DNA of 64,000 nucleotides from Saccharopolyspora shandongensis (GTDB lineage Bacteria; Actinomycetota; Actinomycetes; Mycobacteriales; Pseudonocardiaceae): positions 21,861 through 85,860 of the forward strand of contig NZ_FNOK01000042.1 in the NCBI RefSeq assembly GCF_900106995.1, written 5' to 3'. The notes under the pieces are model-generated. The model was not told the origin of the DNA and ran no database searches. It was given only the letters and a program-made list of their open reading frames with translations. Below are positions 7,810 through 15,892 of the stretch, piece after piece; the stretch's first letter is position 1; each line of letters opens with the position of its first letter. The position numbers and the translations under genes are program-made.

Positions 7810-9357
7810 CTAAGGTGAGCCGGGGCCGAACCACGTGGTCAGGGCCTCGCGGAGGCTGCGTCGCTCCTGGGCGTCCGGTCGCGCCGAGTTCGACGCCCAG
7901 GCGACGTAGCCGTCCGGCCGCAGCAGCATCGCGGTCGGCGAAGTCCCGGCGCGACCGCTGACCACCTCCACCCGGCCGCTCCAGTCGGCGAGGTCTTCGG
8001 ACAGCGCGGCGCCTTCGGTCATGTCCAGCAGGAGCGGCCGCGCGTCCGCGGTCAGCTCGGCGAGCCGCACGCTGCCGGTTCCGGTGTCGATCAGCAGGTC
8101 GGGCGCCCACCGGCCGATCAGCGGGTGCGTGGCGGTGGTTCCCATCCCGTACCGGACGTCCGCGCCCGCCATCATGTCCGCGATGTGCTTGATGTTGCGC
8201 GGCTCGTGGAGGAGCTCGCCGAAGAGCTCCCGCAGCGCGGTGGTCTCGCTGCCGGGCGCGAGCAGCGCCGACTGGGCCTGGGTGTGCATGACCACTCGCC
8301 GGGCCACCGGACGCCGCTCGGTCTCGTAGCTGTCCAGCAAGCCGGGCGGCGCCCAGCCCCGCAGCTCTGCGGCGAGTTTCCAGCCCAGGTTCACGGTGTC
8401 CTGCAGGCCCAGGTTCAGGCCGGGGCCACCGATCGCCGAATGCACGTGGGCGGCATCGCCGACCAGCAGCACCCGCCGGTCCCGGTACCGGTCCGCCAGC
8501 CGGGTGTTGCCGCCCGTCAACCGACGCGTGAGGTGCGGGCCGTCGCCGGCCGGCGGCTCCAGCGGCAGGTCCACCCCGAGCACCCGGCGGGCGCTCGCGC
8601 GCAGTTCGTCCAGCGTCAGCGCGGTTCCGTCCGGGGCGGCCGAGCCCCACTCCATTGTGGACACCGCCGTTCGGCCGTCGAGGAACGGCGCGTACGCCAG
8701 CACTCCTCGCTCGGTTCGGTGGTGCAGGAACGGCGGGATGACGCCGTAGCCGGGGACGTCCAGGCCGCCCGTCGCCGGATCGACCAGCGAGCTCGGGATG
8801 CTGACGTGCGCCAGGCGAGAAACGACGTTCTCCTTGGTGACACCGGAGAATCCGATACCGGAGAGCTTGCGGGTCGGGCTGTGCCCACCGTCTGCGCCGA
8901 CCAGGTAGCGGGCGCGCAGCGGGTAGTGGCCGTCCGGCCCGGCGACGTCGATGGCGACCGCGTCGTCGTCCTGGGCCAGACCGACGAGTTCGTGCCCCCA
9001 GCGGATCTCCACGCCGAGCTCGACGGCGCGTTCTTCCAGGGCCTGCTCGATGCGGCGTTGCGGCACCTGCATCAGGTACATCGGGTTGTCCTCGACGGCG
9101 CTCAGGTCCAGCGGCATCGCGCCGAACACGAACACCGGAGCGGGCTGCGGCGGCTCGGAGCTCCCGCTGAAGCGCTGGTGCAGGCCCCGGCGGTCGAGCA
9201 TTCGCACCACCTGCCCGACCAGGCCGTTGGCCCGCTGCGCGGTTCCGCGCTCCGGGAGGCGTTCGAGCACCAGCGGTTTCGTTCCGGCCAGGCTCAGCTC
9301 GCAGGCCAGCATCAGCCCGTTCGGGCCGGCGCCCGCGATCACGACATCGGCGATCAC
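7810..9357 (-). CDS. FAD-dependent aromatic hydroxylase (PHBH/RdmE-like)
   Basis: A 515-aa class A flavoprotein monooxygenase that would use FAD, NAD(P)H and O2 to hydroxylate aromatic or polyketide-like compounds. The GTG start (VIADVVIAGAGPNGLML) is preferred over a longer ATG reading because an AAGGAGG site lies just upstream. Motifs: GAGPNG dinucleotide-binding loop at residues 9-14, the DG motif GADGGHSPTRKL, and the FAD ribityl GD motif LVGDAAHVHSAIGGPGLNLGLQD. A thioredoxin-like C-terminal extension typical of RdmE/PgaE enzymes follows. It lies 77 bp downstream of a TetR gene that may control it. Confidence 0.92.
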   Translation of the reverse strand: MIADVVIAGAGPNGLMLACELSLAGTKPLVLERLPERGTAQRANGLVGQVVRMLDRRGLHQRFSGSSEPPQPAPVFVFGAMPLDLSAVEDNPMYLMQVPQRRIEQALEERAVELGVEIRWGHELVGLAQDDDAVAIDVAGPDGHYPLRARYLVGADGGHSPTRKLSGIGFSGVTKENVVSRLAHVSIPSSLVDPATGGLDVPGYGVIPPFLHHRTERGVLAYAPFLDGRTAVSTMEWGSAAPDGTALTLDELRASARRVLGVDLPLEPPAGDGPHLTRRLTGGNTRLADRYRDRRVLLVGDAAHVHSAIGGPGLNLGLQDTVNLGWKLAAELRGWAPPGLLDSYETERRPVARRVVMHTQAQSALLAPGSETTALRELFGELLHEPRNIKHIADMMAGADVRYGMGTTATHPLIGRWAPDLLIDTGTGSVRLAELTADARPLLLDMTEGAALSEDLADWSGRVEVVSGRAGTSPTAMLLRPDGYVAWASNSARPDAQERRSLREALTTWFGPGSP

Positions 9358-9434
9358 GACTTTCCTCCTTGCTGTGGCGGAAAAAGGCATGGTCGATCGA
9401 CCCGGCGGCGCCGGGTTGTCCGGTTACGGAGTTG

Positions 9435-10061
9435 TCAGGGGACGGGCAGTCCGTTGGCGAGCTGCTGGAACGCGTCGCGCAGCACCGGAGCCATCGGGGT
9501 GGGCTCTTCGGCGTTCAGCCAGTGCTCGATGGACGTGGCGATCGCGACTCCGACCGCGCCGGCCACCAACCGCGGGTACAGGTCGCGCGCCGGGTCGGTG
9601 CCGGTGCGCTCGGCGATGGCGGCGGCGAGTTCGGCCTCGGCGGTGGCGTTGGCCCTGACGAACTCGCCCTGCAGCGCCGGTTCGGAAACCATCAGCCGGA
9701 CGCCGTCGACCCACTGCCGGTCCGGTTTGTCCTCGCCGGTGCCCTGGCCCAGCGCGAAGCGGGCCATCGCGGCGTTGGTGATGGCCTCCCACAGCGGCTC
9801 GGATTCCGGCCGCGCGCGCAGCTCCACCGAGATCTGACGGGCCCGTTCCAGGTGCCGCGCGGCGATGGCCTCGCCCTTGCCGGCGAAGTAGTTGTTGAAG
9901 GTGCGCGGCGATACGCCGACCTCGGCGGCGATGTCCTCGACGCGCACGTTGTCGAAACCCCGCTCCACGGCGAGGCGGATGGCCGCCCAGCTCAGGGCGA
10001 GGCGGGTCTCCTGCTTCTTGCGCTCCCGCAAGCCCGACCGCTCCCGATCTTCGGCACCCAT
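9435..10061 (-). CDS. TetR family transcriptional regulator
   Basis: A 208-aa DNA-binding repressor. The N-terminal helix-turn-helix is clear (RVEDIAAEVGVSPRTFNNYFAGKGEAI), preceded by a basic RERKKQETR segment; the C-terminal ligand domain matches the MftR-like type of TetR. It is first in a unit with the FAD monooxygenase downstream, so an aromatic ligand is a reasonable guess. A nested pair of inverted repeats sits 20-45 bp before the start codon. A GTG nine bases upstream is an alternative start. Confidence 0.92.
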   Translation of the reverse strand: MGAEDRERSGLRERKKQETRLALSWAAIRLAVERGFDNVRVEDIAAEVGVSPRTFNNYFAGKGEAIAARHLERARQISVELRARPESEPLWEAITNAAMARFALGQGTGEDKPDRQWVDGVRLMVSEPALQGEFVRANATAEAELAAAIAERTGTDPARDLYPRLVAGAVGVAIATSIEHWLNAEEPTPMAPVLRDAFQQLANGLPVP

Positions 10062-10080
10062 GACGACCACGCTACTCGGA

Positions 10081-10106
10081 TTTTGCGGACCACGCAAAAA
10101 TGCGTG
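10081..10106. promoter_or_regulatory. Overlapping inverted repeats, likely TetR operator
   Basis: TTTTGCG-GACCA-CGCAAAA (10081-10099) overlaps CACGCA-AAAA-TGCGTG (10091-10106). The AT-rich flank is unusual in this GC-rich DNA and lies directly before the TetR start, a typical place for an autoregulated operator. Confidence 0.55.
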
Positions 10107-10165
10107 ATCAGAAAAATTGACCAGCCGCGTTCGCGAGGCGACGCGGCCAGGCAAGCCCGGCAGAG

Positions 10166-10187
10166 GGCGATTTCGCGCGAAAACGCC
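10166..10187. repeat. TTTCGCGCGAAA palindrome
   Basis: A 22-bp inverted repeat with one mismatch, the same core as the 28-bp palindrome at 1893-1920. It lies between the TetR promoter and the terminator of the MHS transporter. Confidence 0.6.
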
Positions 10188-10215
10188 GCCCGCGAGGTGC
10201 CGGGCGGCGGAACGG

Positions 10216-10248
10216 CCTGGGACTGCGGATCGGGTCCGCAGTCCCAGG
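10216..10248 (-). terminator. Perfect 14-bp stem terminator of the MHS transporter
   Basis: CCTGGGACTGCGGA and its exact reverse complement flank a 5-base loop. The hairpin begins 4 bases after the stop codon of the transporter gene (10253). No U-tract is present, as usual for actinobacterial terminators. Confidence 0.7.
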
Positions 10249-10252
10249 ACGG

Positions 10253-11596
10253 TCAGGATCGGACGGCTTCCTCGGCGGGCGCGGGCTCGGCCGCCTCCGC
10301 CCTCTTCGTCTGGTCGAACAGCGCGCCCACGCCGATGAACAGCGCCCCGGCGACGAACAGCAGCGAGACGCCCCAGGTGGCGTGCGTGGGAGACGCCGTC
10401 ACCAGCGCCAGCGCCGCGAGCGGGGCGAGGCCGCCGGAGAAGGCTCCGCCGACCTCCCGGCCGGTGCCGAGGCCGGACACCCGCACCTTGGTCGGGAACT
10501 GCTGGGAGAGGAACGCGCCCTGCGCGGCCAGCATCGCGGGCACCACCACGCCGGTGGCGAGGATCAGCGCGATCCAGATGTAGAGGCGCTGCCCCGAGTC
10601 GAGCAGCCAGAAGAACGGGAACGCCAGCGCCGCCGTGGCGATCGCGCCGGTGATGATCACCTTCTTCGCGCCCACCGAGTCGCAGATGCGGCCCGCGATG
10701 GGGACGGTGAGGATCGCGCACGCGCTGGCCAGCGAGATGCCGAATGCGCCGACGTTGGCCGCGACGTCGCGGAATTCGCTGAGGTAGGACAGCGAGAACG
10801 TCTTGAAGATGTAGCTGACGCCGTTGTACCCGATGGTGATCGCCATGACCACGGCCAGGCCGCGCCAGTCCGACTTGATCAGCGAGCGCAGCGGCTTGGC
10901 CTTCTTGCGCGCCGAGGTGTCGCGCGCGATCTTCTCGAACTCCGGCGTCTCGGGCATCTGGCGGCGCACCCAGAAACCGAGCGCGACGAGCAGGAAGCTG
11001 GCGATGAACGGGATGCGCCAGCCCCAGTCGTAGAGGAACTCGTTGCCGAAGCTCGTCAGCACCGTCACGGTGAGCGACGAGACGAACAGCCCGATGTTGA
11101 CGCCCAGCGCCGGCCACGAGCCCAGCCGGCCGCGCGACTTCTCGTCGGCGTGCTCGTAGGCCACCGCGATCGCGCTGCCCAGCTCGGCGCCCGCGCCGAG
11201 GCCCTGCAGCAGGCGCAGGATCACCAGCAGGATCGGCGCGACGATGCCCGCCGAGGAATAGGTCGGCAGCAGGCCGATCAGCCCGGACGAGATGCCCATC
11301 AGCAGGAACGTCGCCGACAGCACGATCTTGCGCCCGTACTTGTCGCCGAGGATCCCGAAGACGATGCCGCCGAACGGGCGGGCGAGGAAGCCGACCGCGA
11401 AGGTCGCCATCGCCGCCAGGGTGGCGGTGGTGGGGTTGCTCGCCGGGAAGAACAGGCGCCCGAACACCAGGGCGGCCATCGAGGCGTAGAGGTAGAAGTC
11501 GAACCACTCGAGGGCGGATCCGATCACTACGGCGGGTCCGACGGCCTTGCGGGTGGACGGCTCGGGGCGTGCCGTCGCGCCATTGTGCAGCGTCAT
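10253..11596 (-). CDS. MHS-family MFS metabolite:proton symporter
   Basis: A 447-aa, 12-helix major facilitator of the metabolite:H+ symporter group (relatives of ShiA, KgtP, ProP). Hallmarks: SALEWFDFYLYASMAALVF in helix 1, FLARPFGGIVFGILGDKYGRK (loop 2-3 motif) and LRLLQGLGAGAELGSAIAVAYEHA. It should import an organic acid or amino-acid-like solute across the plasma membrane. It is divergent from the acyl-CoA dehydrogenase/CoA-transferase pair, and the shared intergenic region has a matching palindrome before each gene, so the three are probably one catabolic regulon with this as the uptake step. Confidence 0.92.
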   Translation of the reverse strand: MTLHNGATARPEPSTRKAVGPAVVIGSALEWFDFYLYASMAALVFGRLFFPASNPTTATLAAMATFAVGFLARPFGGIVFGILGDKYGRKIVLSATFLLMGISSGLIGLLPTYSSAGIVAPILLVILRLLQGLGAGAELGSAIAVAYEHADEKSRGRLGSWPALGVNIGLFVSSLTVTVLTSFGNEFLYDWGWRIPFIASFLLVALGFWVRRQMPETPEFEKIARDTSARKKAKPLRSLIKSDWRGLAVVMAITIGYNGVSYIFKTFSLSYLSEFRDVAANVGAFGISLASACAILTVPIAGRICDSVGAKKVIITGAIATAALAFPFFWLLDSGQRLYIWIALILATGVVVPAMLAAQGAFLSQQFPTKVRVSGLGTGREVGGAFSGGLAPLAALALVTASPTHATWGVSLLFVAGALFIGVGALFDQTKRAEAAEPAPAEEAVRS

Positions 11597-11654
11597 TGCT
11601 TGAGTCCCTCTTGACGGGTGGTCGTCGATGCGTGGGCGATCGCGATGGGTGGTC

Positions 11655-11670
11655 GTTCGGATATAGGAAC
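11655..11670. promoter_or_regulatory. GTTC-N8-GAAC palindrome, transporter side
   Basis: GTTCGGATATAGGAAC, 59 bp before the MHS transporter start. The same pattern occurs at 11844-11859. Candidate operator for an unseen regulator of the divergent catabolic genes. Confidence 0.5.
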
Positions 11671-11843
11671 TTCGGCGAATCTAGGAAGTGAACCGGGTCA
11701 CTGTCAAGCGGTTCGCCGCGGGTAGTCGTCCGACTCCTGATTCATGCGGGTTTTCATCGATCTTCGTGCTCTTCGAGGCCGCGGCCCGACGGTTGACAGA
11801 CCGGGTGCCGGTCGATCATCGTGTCCCGATAGCAGGATTAGTT

Positions 11844-11859
11844 GTTCGTATTTAGGAAC
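11844..11859. promoter_or_regulatory. GTTC-N8-GAAC palindrome, dehydrogenase side
   Basis: GTTCGTATTTAGGAAC, about 90 bp before the acyl-CoA dehydrogenase start. It differs from the copy at 11655-11670 only at two spacer positions, which supports a shared operator. Confidence 0.5.
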
Positions 11860-11947
11860 AGATCGATCGCGTGGCCGGTCCGCGGCCCGGGTCGGTCGAC
11901 GTGTCGCCGCTGGTACGGGCGCCAGGCACGCCGGAGAGGAAAGCGCC

Positions 11948-13114
11948 ATGCACTTCGAACTGACCCCGGACCAGCAGTCCCTGCGGGCGGGCGCGCGCGA
12001 ACTGGCGCGCAGCTTCCCCGACGAGTACTGGGCCGAGCGCGACGCGAACAACGAGTTCCCGTGGGACTTCTACAACGCCTTCGCCGAGGGCGGCTGGCTG
12101 GGCATCGCCATCCCCGAGGAGTACGGCGGCGGCGGGCTCGGCATCCTCGAAGCGGCGCTGCTGCTGGAAGAGGTGGCCGCCTCGGGCGCCGGGATGAACG
12201 GCTGCAGCACCATGCACCTGACGATCTTCGGCCTCAACACCATCGTCAAGCACGGCAGCGAGGAACTGCGCAAGGAGGTCCTCCCGGCGGCGGCCGACGG
12301 TTCGCTGCACGTCTGCTTCGGCGTCACCGAGCCCGACGCGGGCACCGACACGACCCGGATCTCCACGTTCGCCAAGCCGGTGCCCGGTGGCTACGTCATC
12401 AACGGCCGCAAGGTGTGGATCACCAAGGCGGGCGACTCGCAGAAGATGGTGCTGATCGCCCGCACCACCCGGCGCGAGGAGGTCGACCGCCCGACCGACG
12501 GGATGTCGCTGTTCCTCATCGACATCGACCCCGAGCACGTGCACCTGAGCCCGATCCCGAAGCTGGGCCGCAACGCGGTCTCCTCCTACGAGGTCGTCAT
12601 CGACGACCTGTTCGTGCCCGAGAGCGCCCGCGTCGGCGCCGAGGGCCAGGGCTTCAAGTACCTGCTCGACGGCCTCAACCCGGAGCGGATCCTGCTGGCC
12701 CACGAGGCGCTGGGCATCGGCCGGGCTGCGCTCGACCGCGCGGTGCGCTACGCGAAGGAACGCGTCGTCTTCGACCGGCCCATCGGCCAGAACCAGGGCA
12801 TCGCGTTCCCGCTGGCCGAGGCGGCGACCCGGCTCGACGCGGCTGAGCTGATGGCCCGCAACGCGGCGTGGCGCTACGACCAGGGCCTGTCCTGCGGGCG
12901 GGAGGCGAACATGGCCAAGTGGCTGTGCGCCGACGCCGGTTTCCAGGCGGCCGACCAGGCGATCCAGACCCACGGCGGCATGGGCTACGCCCGCGAGTAC
13001 CACGTGGAGCGGTACTTCCGGGAGTCGCGCATCCTCCGCCTCGCCCCGGTCAGCCAGGAAATGGTGCTGAACTACGTGTCCAACCACGTCCTCGGCCTGC
13101 CCAAGTCCTACTGA
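11948..13114 (+). CDS. Acyl-CoA dehydrogenase
   Basis: A 388-aa FAD enzyme that would introduce a 2,3-double bond into an acyl-CoA. The N-terminal helical domain (LTPDQQSLRAGARELA), middle beta domain with CFGVTEPDAGTDTTRISTFA and GYVINGRKVWITKAG, and C-terminal helical domain with ALGIGRAALDRAVRYAKERVVF and IQTHGGMGYAREYHVERYFRES are all in place. The C-terminal region has APVSQEM where many relatives have an EGTSE-type segment, so the substrate may be unusual. ATG with a GGAGAGGAAA site; the frame extends upstream to 11744 but that part is promoter. It is followed by a CoA-transferase. Confidence 0.92.
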   Translation: MHFELTPDQQSLRAGARELARSFPDEYWAERDANNEFPWDFYNAFAEGGWLGIAIPEEYGGGGLGILEAALLLEEVAASGAGMNGCSTMHLTIFGLNTIVKHGSEELRKEVLPAAADGSLHVCFGVTEPDAGTDTTRISTFAKPVPGGYVINGRKVWITKAGDSQKMVLIARTTRREEVDRPTDGMSLFLIDIDPEHVHLSPIPKLGRNAVSSYEVVIDDLFVPESARVGAEGQGFKYLLDGLNPERILLAHEALGIGRAALDRAVRYAKERVVFDRPIGQNQGIAFPLAEAATRLDAAELMARNAAWRYDQGLSCGREANMAKWLCADAGFQAADQAIQTHGGMGYAREYHVERYFRESRILRLAPVSQEMVLNYVSNHVLGLPKSY

Positions 13115-13195
13115 GAACGGGTCGCCTTGCGCAGCGGTGCGGTGAACCCGAACCGGCCCATCCCGCAACCACCGATCGAAACGGGGATCTCCGCC

Positions 13196-14392
13196 ATGAC
13201 CGCACCGAACGGCAGCCTCCGCGGCGTTCGCGTCCTCGACCTGTCGCGCATCCTCGCCGGTCCGCTGTGCAGCCAGATGCTCGCCGACCACGGCGCCGAG
13301 GTGATCAAGGTCGAGCCGCCCGCCGGTGACGACACGCGCACCTGGGGGCCGCCGTTCGTCAGCGAGACGATGAGCGCCTACCACACGGGGATCAACCGCA
13401 ACAAGAACAACATCTGCCTGGACTTCGCCTCGCCGGGCGGGCAGCAGGTGCTCGACGAGCTGCTGAGGGACGCGGACGTCGTGGTGGAGAACTTCAAGGC
13501 GGGCACGCTGGCCAAGTGGGGCTTCTCCGACGCGTCGATCGCGGAGCGCTACCCCCGCCTGATCCACTGCCGCATCACCGGTTTCGGCATCGACGGGCCG
13601 ATGGGCGGCATGCCCGGCTACGACGCGATCCTGCAGGCCTACGGCGGGTTGATGAGCATCAACGGCGAGCCGTCCGGGCCGCCGCTGCGCGTCGGAGTGC
13701 CCATTGTGGACATGGTGACCGGGATCTACGCGTTCTCCGGCGTGCTGCTCGCGTTGCACGACCGGCACGCCACCGGGCGCGGCCAGCTGGTGGACTGCAC
13801 GCTGCTCGACACGGCGATTTCGTTGCTGCACCCGCATTCCCCGGGCTGGCTGGTCTCCGGGAAGCTCCCGCGGCGCACCGGATCGGCGCACCCCTCCATC
13901 GCCCCGTACGACACCTTCGAGGCCGAGGACGGCCAGATCTTCATCGGCGTCGGCAACGACCGCCAGTTCCGCCACTTCGCGGAGCTGCTCGGCATCCCGG
14001 CAATCGCCGACGAAGCGCGGTTCGCGACGAACTCCGACCGCGTCCGCAACGTCGCGGAGCTGCGCCCGCTGATCATCGAACGGATCGCCGCCCACCGCCG
14101 CCACGACCTGGCCCGCAAGCTGCTGGACCGCGGCGTGCCGGCGACGCCGGTGCACGACGTGGGCGAAGCGCTGACCGATCCGCAGGTGCTGCACCGGAAC
14201 ATGGTGGTGGAGCGGGACGGCTACCAGGGCACGGGAATTCCGATCAAACTCAGCAGAACGCCCGGCGAGGTCCGCACGGCGCCGCGCGAGAAGGGCGCGG
14301 ACACCCGCCGAATCCTCGCGTCCCTGGGCTACTCGGAAGGCCGGATCGAGGAGCTGATCGCCGCCGACATCGCCCGAAGCACCGACACCTGA
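13196..14392 (+). CDS. CaiB/BaiF (class III) CoA-transferase
   Basis: A 398-aa class III CoA-transferase moving CoA between carboxylic acids in the cytoplasm. Motifs: LRGVRVLDLSRILAGPLCSQ at the N-terminus, the AEVIKVEPPAGDDTR strand, and the GYDAILQAYGG segment holding the catalytic Asp (about 143). It lies 81 bp downstream of the acyl-CoA dehydrogenase, so the pair plausibly activates an imported acid to its CoA ester and then oxidises it. The ATG was chosen over an upstream in-frame start because the family's conserved N-terminus begins directly after it. Confidence 0.92.
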   Translation: MTAPNGSLRGVRVLDLSRILAGPLCSQMLADHGAEVIKVEPPAGDDTRTWGPPFVSETMSAYHTGINRNKNNICLDFASPGGQQVLDELLRDADVVVENFKAGTLAKWGFSDASIAERYPRLIHCRITGFGIDGPMGGMPGYDAILQAYGGLMSINGEPSGPPLRVGVPIVDMVTGIYAFSGVLLALHDRHATGRGQLVDCTLLDTAISLLHPHSPGWLVSGKLPRRTGSAHPSIAPYDTFEAEDGQIFIGVGNDRQFRHFAELLGIPAIADEARFATNSDRVRNVAELRPLIIERIAAHRRHDLARKLLDRGVPATPVHDVGEALTDPQVLHRNMVVERDGYQGTGIPIKLSRTPGEVRTAPREKGADTRRILASLGYSEGRIEELIAADIARSTDT

Positions 14393-14414
14393 CCCCAACC
14401 CGATCCGTGATTGC

Positions 14415-15527
14415 TCACGGTGCGGCGACGGGAAGTGGCCAGGAGGCCTCGCCGGGTTCGTCCAGCCACGCCGAATGATCGCCGTTCTCCGCAACGGTGA
14501 GCCCGAAGCGATCAGGCGCCGGACGACCTGAGTCGAGCCACCACCCGTACGCTGCATCGACTTCTTCCCACAAGCGGCGAGGGCCGATCTGGTGCACCTC
14601 GAAGATCTCGTTGCGGCGCAACAGGTCGACCCTCGCCCAGGATCGCGACGAAACGTCGTGCAGCTCGATCCGCCGGTGGTCCGGGGCGAGCTCTTCGACT
14701 GTCAGGTAGCAGCGCGGAACCCGCAGACCGATCGCGAAAGCGGCGCGCGAATAGGCGATCATCTCGAAGAACTCCGGGATGCTGCGCGCGGTGGTCGTCC
14801 GGTCGGCCCCGCGCAGCTCGTCATCGCCGGGTTCCAAGTAGTCCCGGCGCTGACCGCGGACCCGCATGAAGGCCAGGTTCGTGCCGCAGCGGCCGGAGGC
14901 GGAGCCGTCGTCGTGGACGTCCAGGCGAAGAAGGGTGCCGTTGCAGTAGTCGGTACCCCACGGGGTGACGATCACGCCCCGCGGGTGGGCCTGGTCGATC
15001 CACGCGCGCGGAATCGCGCGGACGGCCGCGGTCCCGATCACGCGGTCGTACGGCGCTTCCCGGGCATGACCTGCCAGACCGTCGGCGGTGATGACCACGA
15101 CGTCGTAACCGCCGGTGCGCAAGGCCTGTCGTTCTGCCGCGGCGACATCGGGATCGACCTCGATCGACACGATCTGCCCGCGCGGGCCCACGCGCGTCGC
15201 GAGTTCGGCGGCGTTCCAACCGGTGCCGCCACCGATCTCCAGGACCCGGTGTCCCAGGCGGACGTCCAGCGCGTCGAGCATGTCCGCGACCAGCGACGGC
15301 TTGCTGCACGAGCTGGAAGGCCGCAGCCCCGTCGCACCTGGCGGAGTCCGCCCGTCGTCGACCTGCGTGATGATCGGTTCGTCGGCTTCGACGAGCTCGT
15401 GCCAGCGCACGTGGTCGTCGTCCCTCGACACGGCGGAGAACCCACCTGTGGCCGCGTCGTCGACCCACACCACGGGCGGGATGAACGGCGCGCGTGGCAC
15501 GGTGATTCGTTCGCGCCAGTCGGTCAC
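14415..15527 (-). CDS. PIMT-like O-methyltransferase of RiPP type
   Basis: A 370-aa SAM-dependent methyltransferase related to protein-L-isoaspartate O-methyltransferase. The segment ITQVDDGRTPPGATGLRPSS followed by SCSKPSLVADMLDAL and VLEIGGGTGWNAAELA (residues 95-110) is the PIMT fold. Canonical PIMT has about 210 residues; this one has a long C-terminal extension, like the PIMT homologs that install aspartimides in lanthipeptides, graspetides, lasso peptides and imiditides. A 37-residue Asp-rich peptide ends 14 bp upstream, so translation is likely coupled. The GTG start is the only start codon after that peptide's stop; the longer frame upstream is a shadow of the peptide gene. Probable role: methylate a peptide Asp to drive succinimide formation (inference). 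Confidence 0.85.
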   Translation of the reverse strand: MTDWRERITVPRAPFIPPVVWVDDAATGGFSAVSRDDDHVRWHELVEADEPIITQVDDGRTPPGATGLRPSSSCSKPSLVADMLDALDVRLGHRVLEIGGGTGWNAAELATRVGPRGQIVSIEVDPDVAAAERQALRTGGYDVVVITADGLAGHAREAPYDRVIGTAAVRAIPRAWIDQAHPRGVIVTPWGTDYCNGTLLRLDVHDDGSASGRCGTNLAFMRVRGQRRDYLEPGDDELRGADRTTTARSIPEFFEMIAYSRAAFAIGLRVPRCYLTVEELAPDHRRIELHDVSSRSWARVDLLRRNEIFEVHQIGPRRLWEEVDAAYGWWLDSGRPAPDRFGLTVAENGDHSAWLDEPGEASWPLPVAAP

Positions 15528-15541
15528 GATGCTGCGCCGTC

Positions 15542-15655
15542 CTACTCGCCGTCGTCGCCTTCGTGCTTGCTGGCGTCGTCCTTGCTCACCCAGTTCTCCC
15601 ACTTGTCCGGCTGCGGGTCGCCTTGGCCGTCGCGGTCGACGTCGCGCTTGCCCAT
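15542..15655 (-). CDS. Small Asp-rich peptide, candidate RiPP (imiditide-type) precursor
   Basis: A 37-aa ORF starting MGKRDVDRDGQGDPQPDK, continuing WENWVSKDDASKHEGDDGE. It has nine Asp, three Glu, two Trp, no Cys and no Thr, so it cannot be a lanthipeptide or sactipeptide. It is next to, and in the same orientation as, the PIMT-like methyltransferase (14-bp gap), with no ATP-grasp or LanC-like gene nearby. A lone precursor plus PIMT homolog is the known layout of imiditides, where one Asp becomes an aspartimide. The D-G pairs at residues 9-10 and 35-36 are plausible sites because Asp-Gly cyclises most easily. A ribosome site (AGAAAGAAG) is modest. Confidence 0.7.
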   Translation of the reverse strand: MGKRDVDRDGQGDPQPDKWENWVSKDDASKHEGDDGE

Positions 15656-15892
15656 CCTGGTCTTCTTTCTCGGCGGCGGTTGATCGCGGATCGACTGTAC
15701 CGATTTCGGCGACCGGCGGAAGAATGTTCACCTGCCGGGAGGAACTCGTTTCAACCCGGTGAACCAATCACGGGAATTCGTGCGGGATCGCGTTCGGGCT
15801 CTGGCGGGGATAGCCTGGCGCTTGACTTCGTTCTGCCGTTCGTGATCGATTTTCGCCCGGTGTGGGCGGAAATTCGGGGGGATGATTCGAAA

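Noticed and set aside
9435..11507. 690-aa minus-strand frame joining TetR to the MHS transporter region
   Set aside because: Only the last 208 codons (TetR) are real; the rest is an antisense-like frame across a terminator and the transporter gene.
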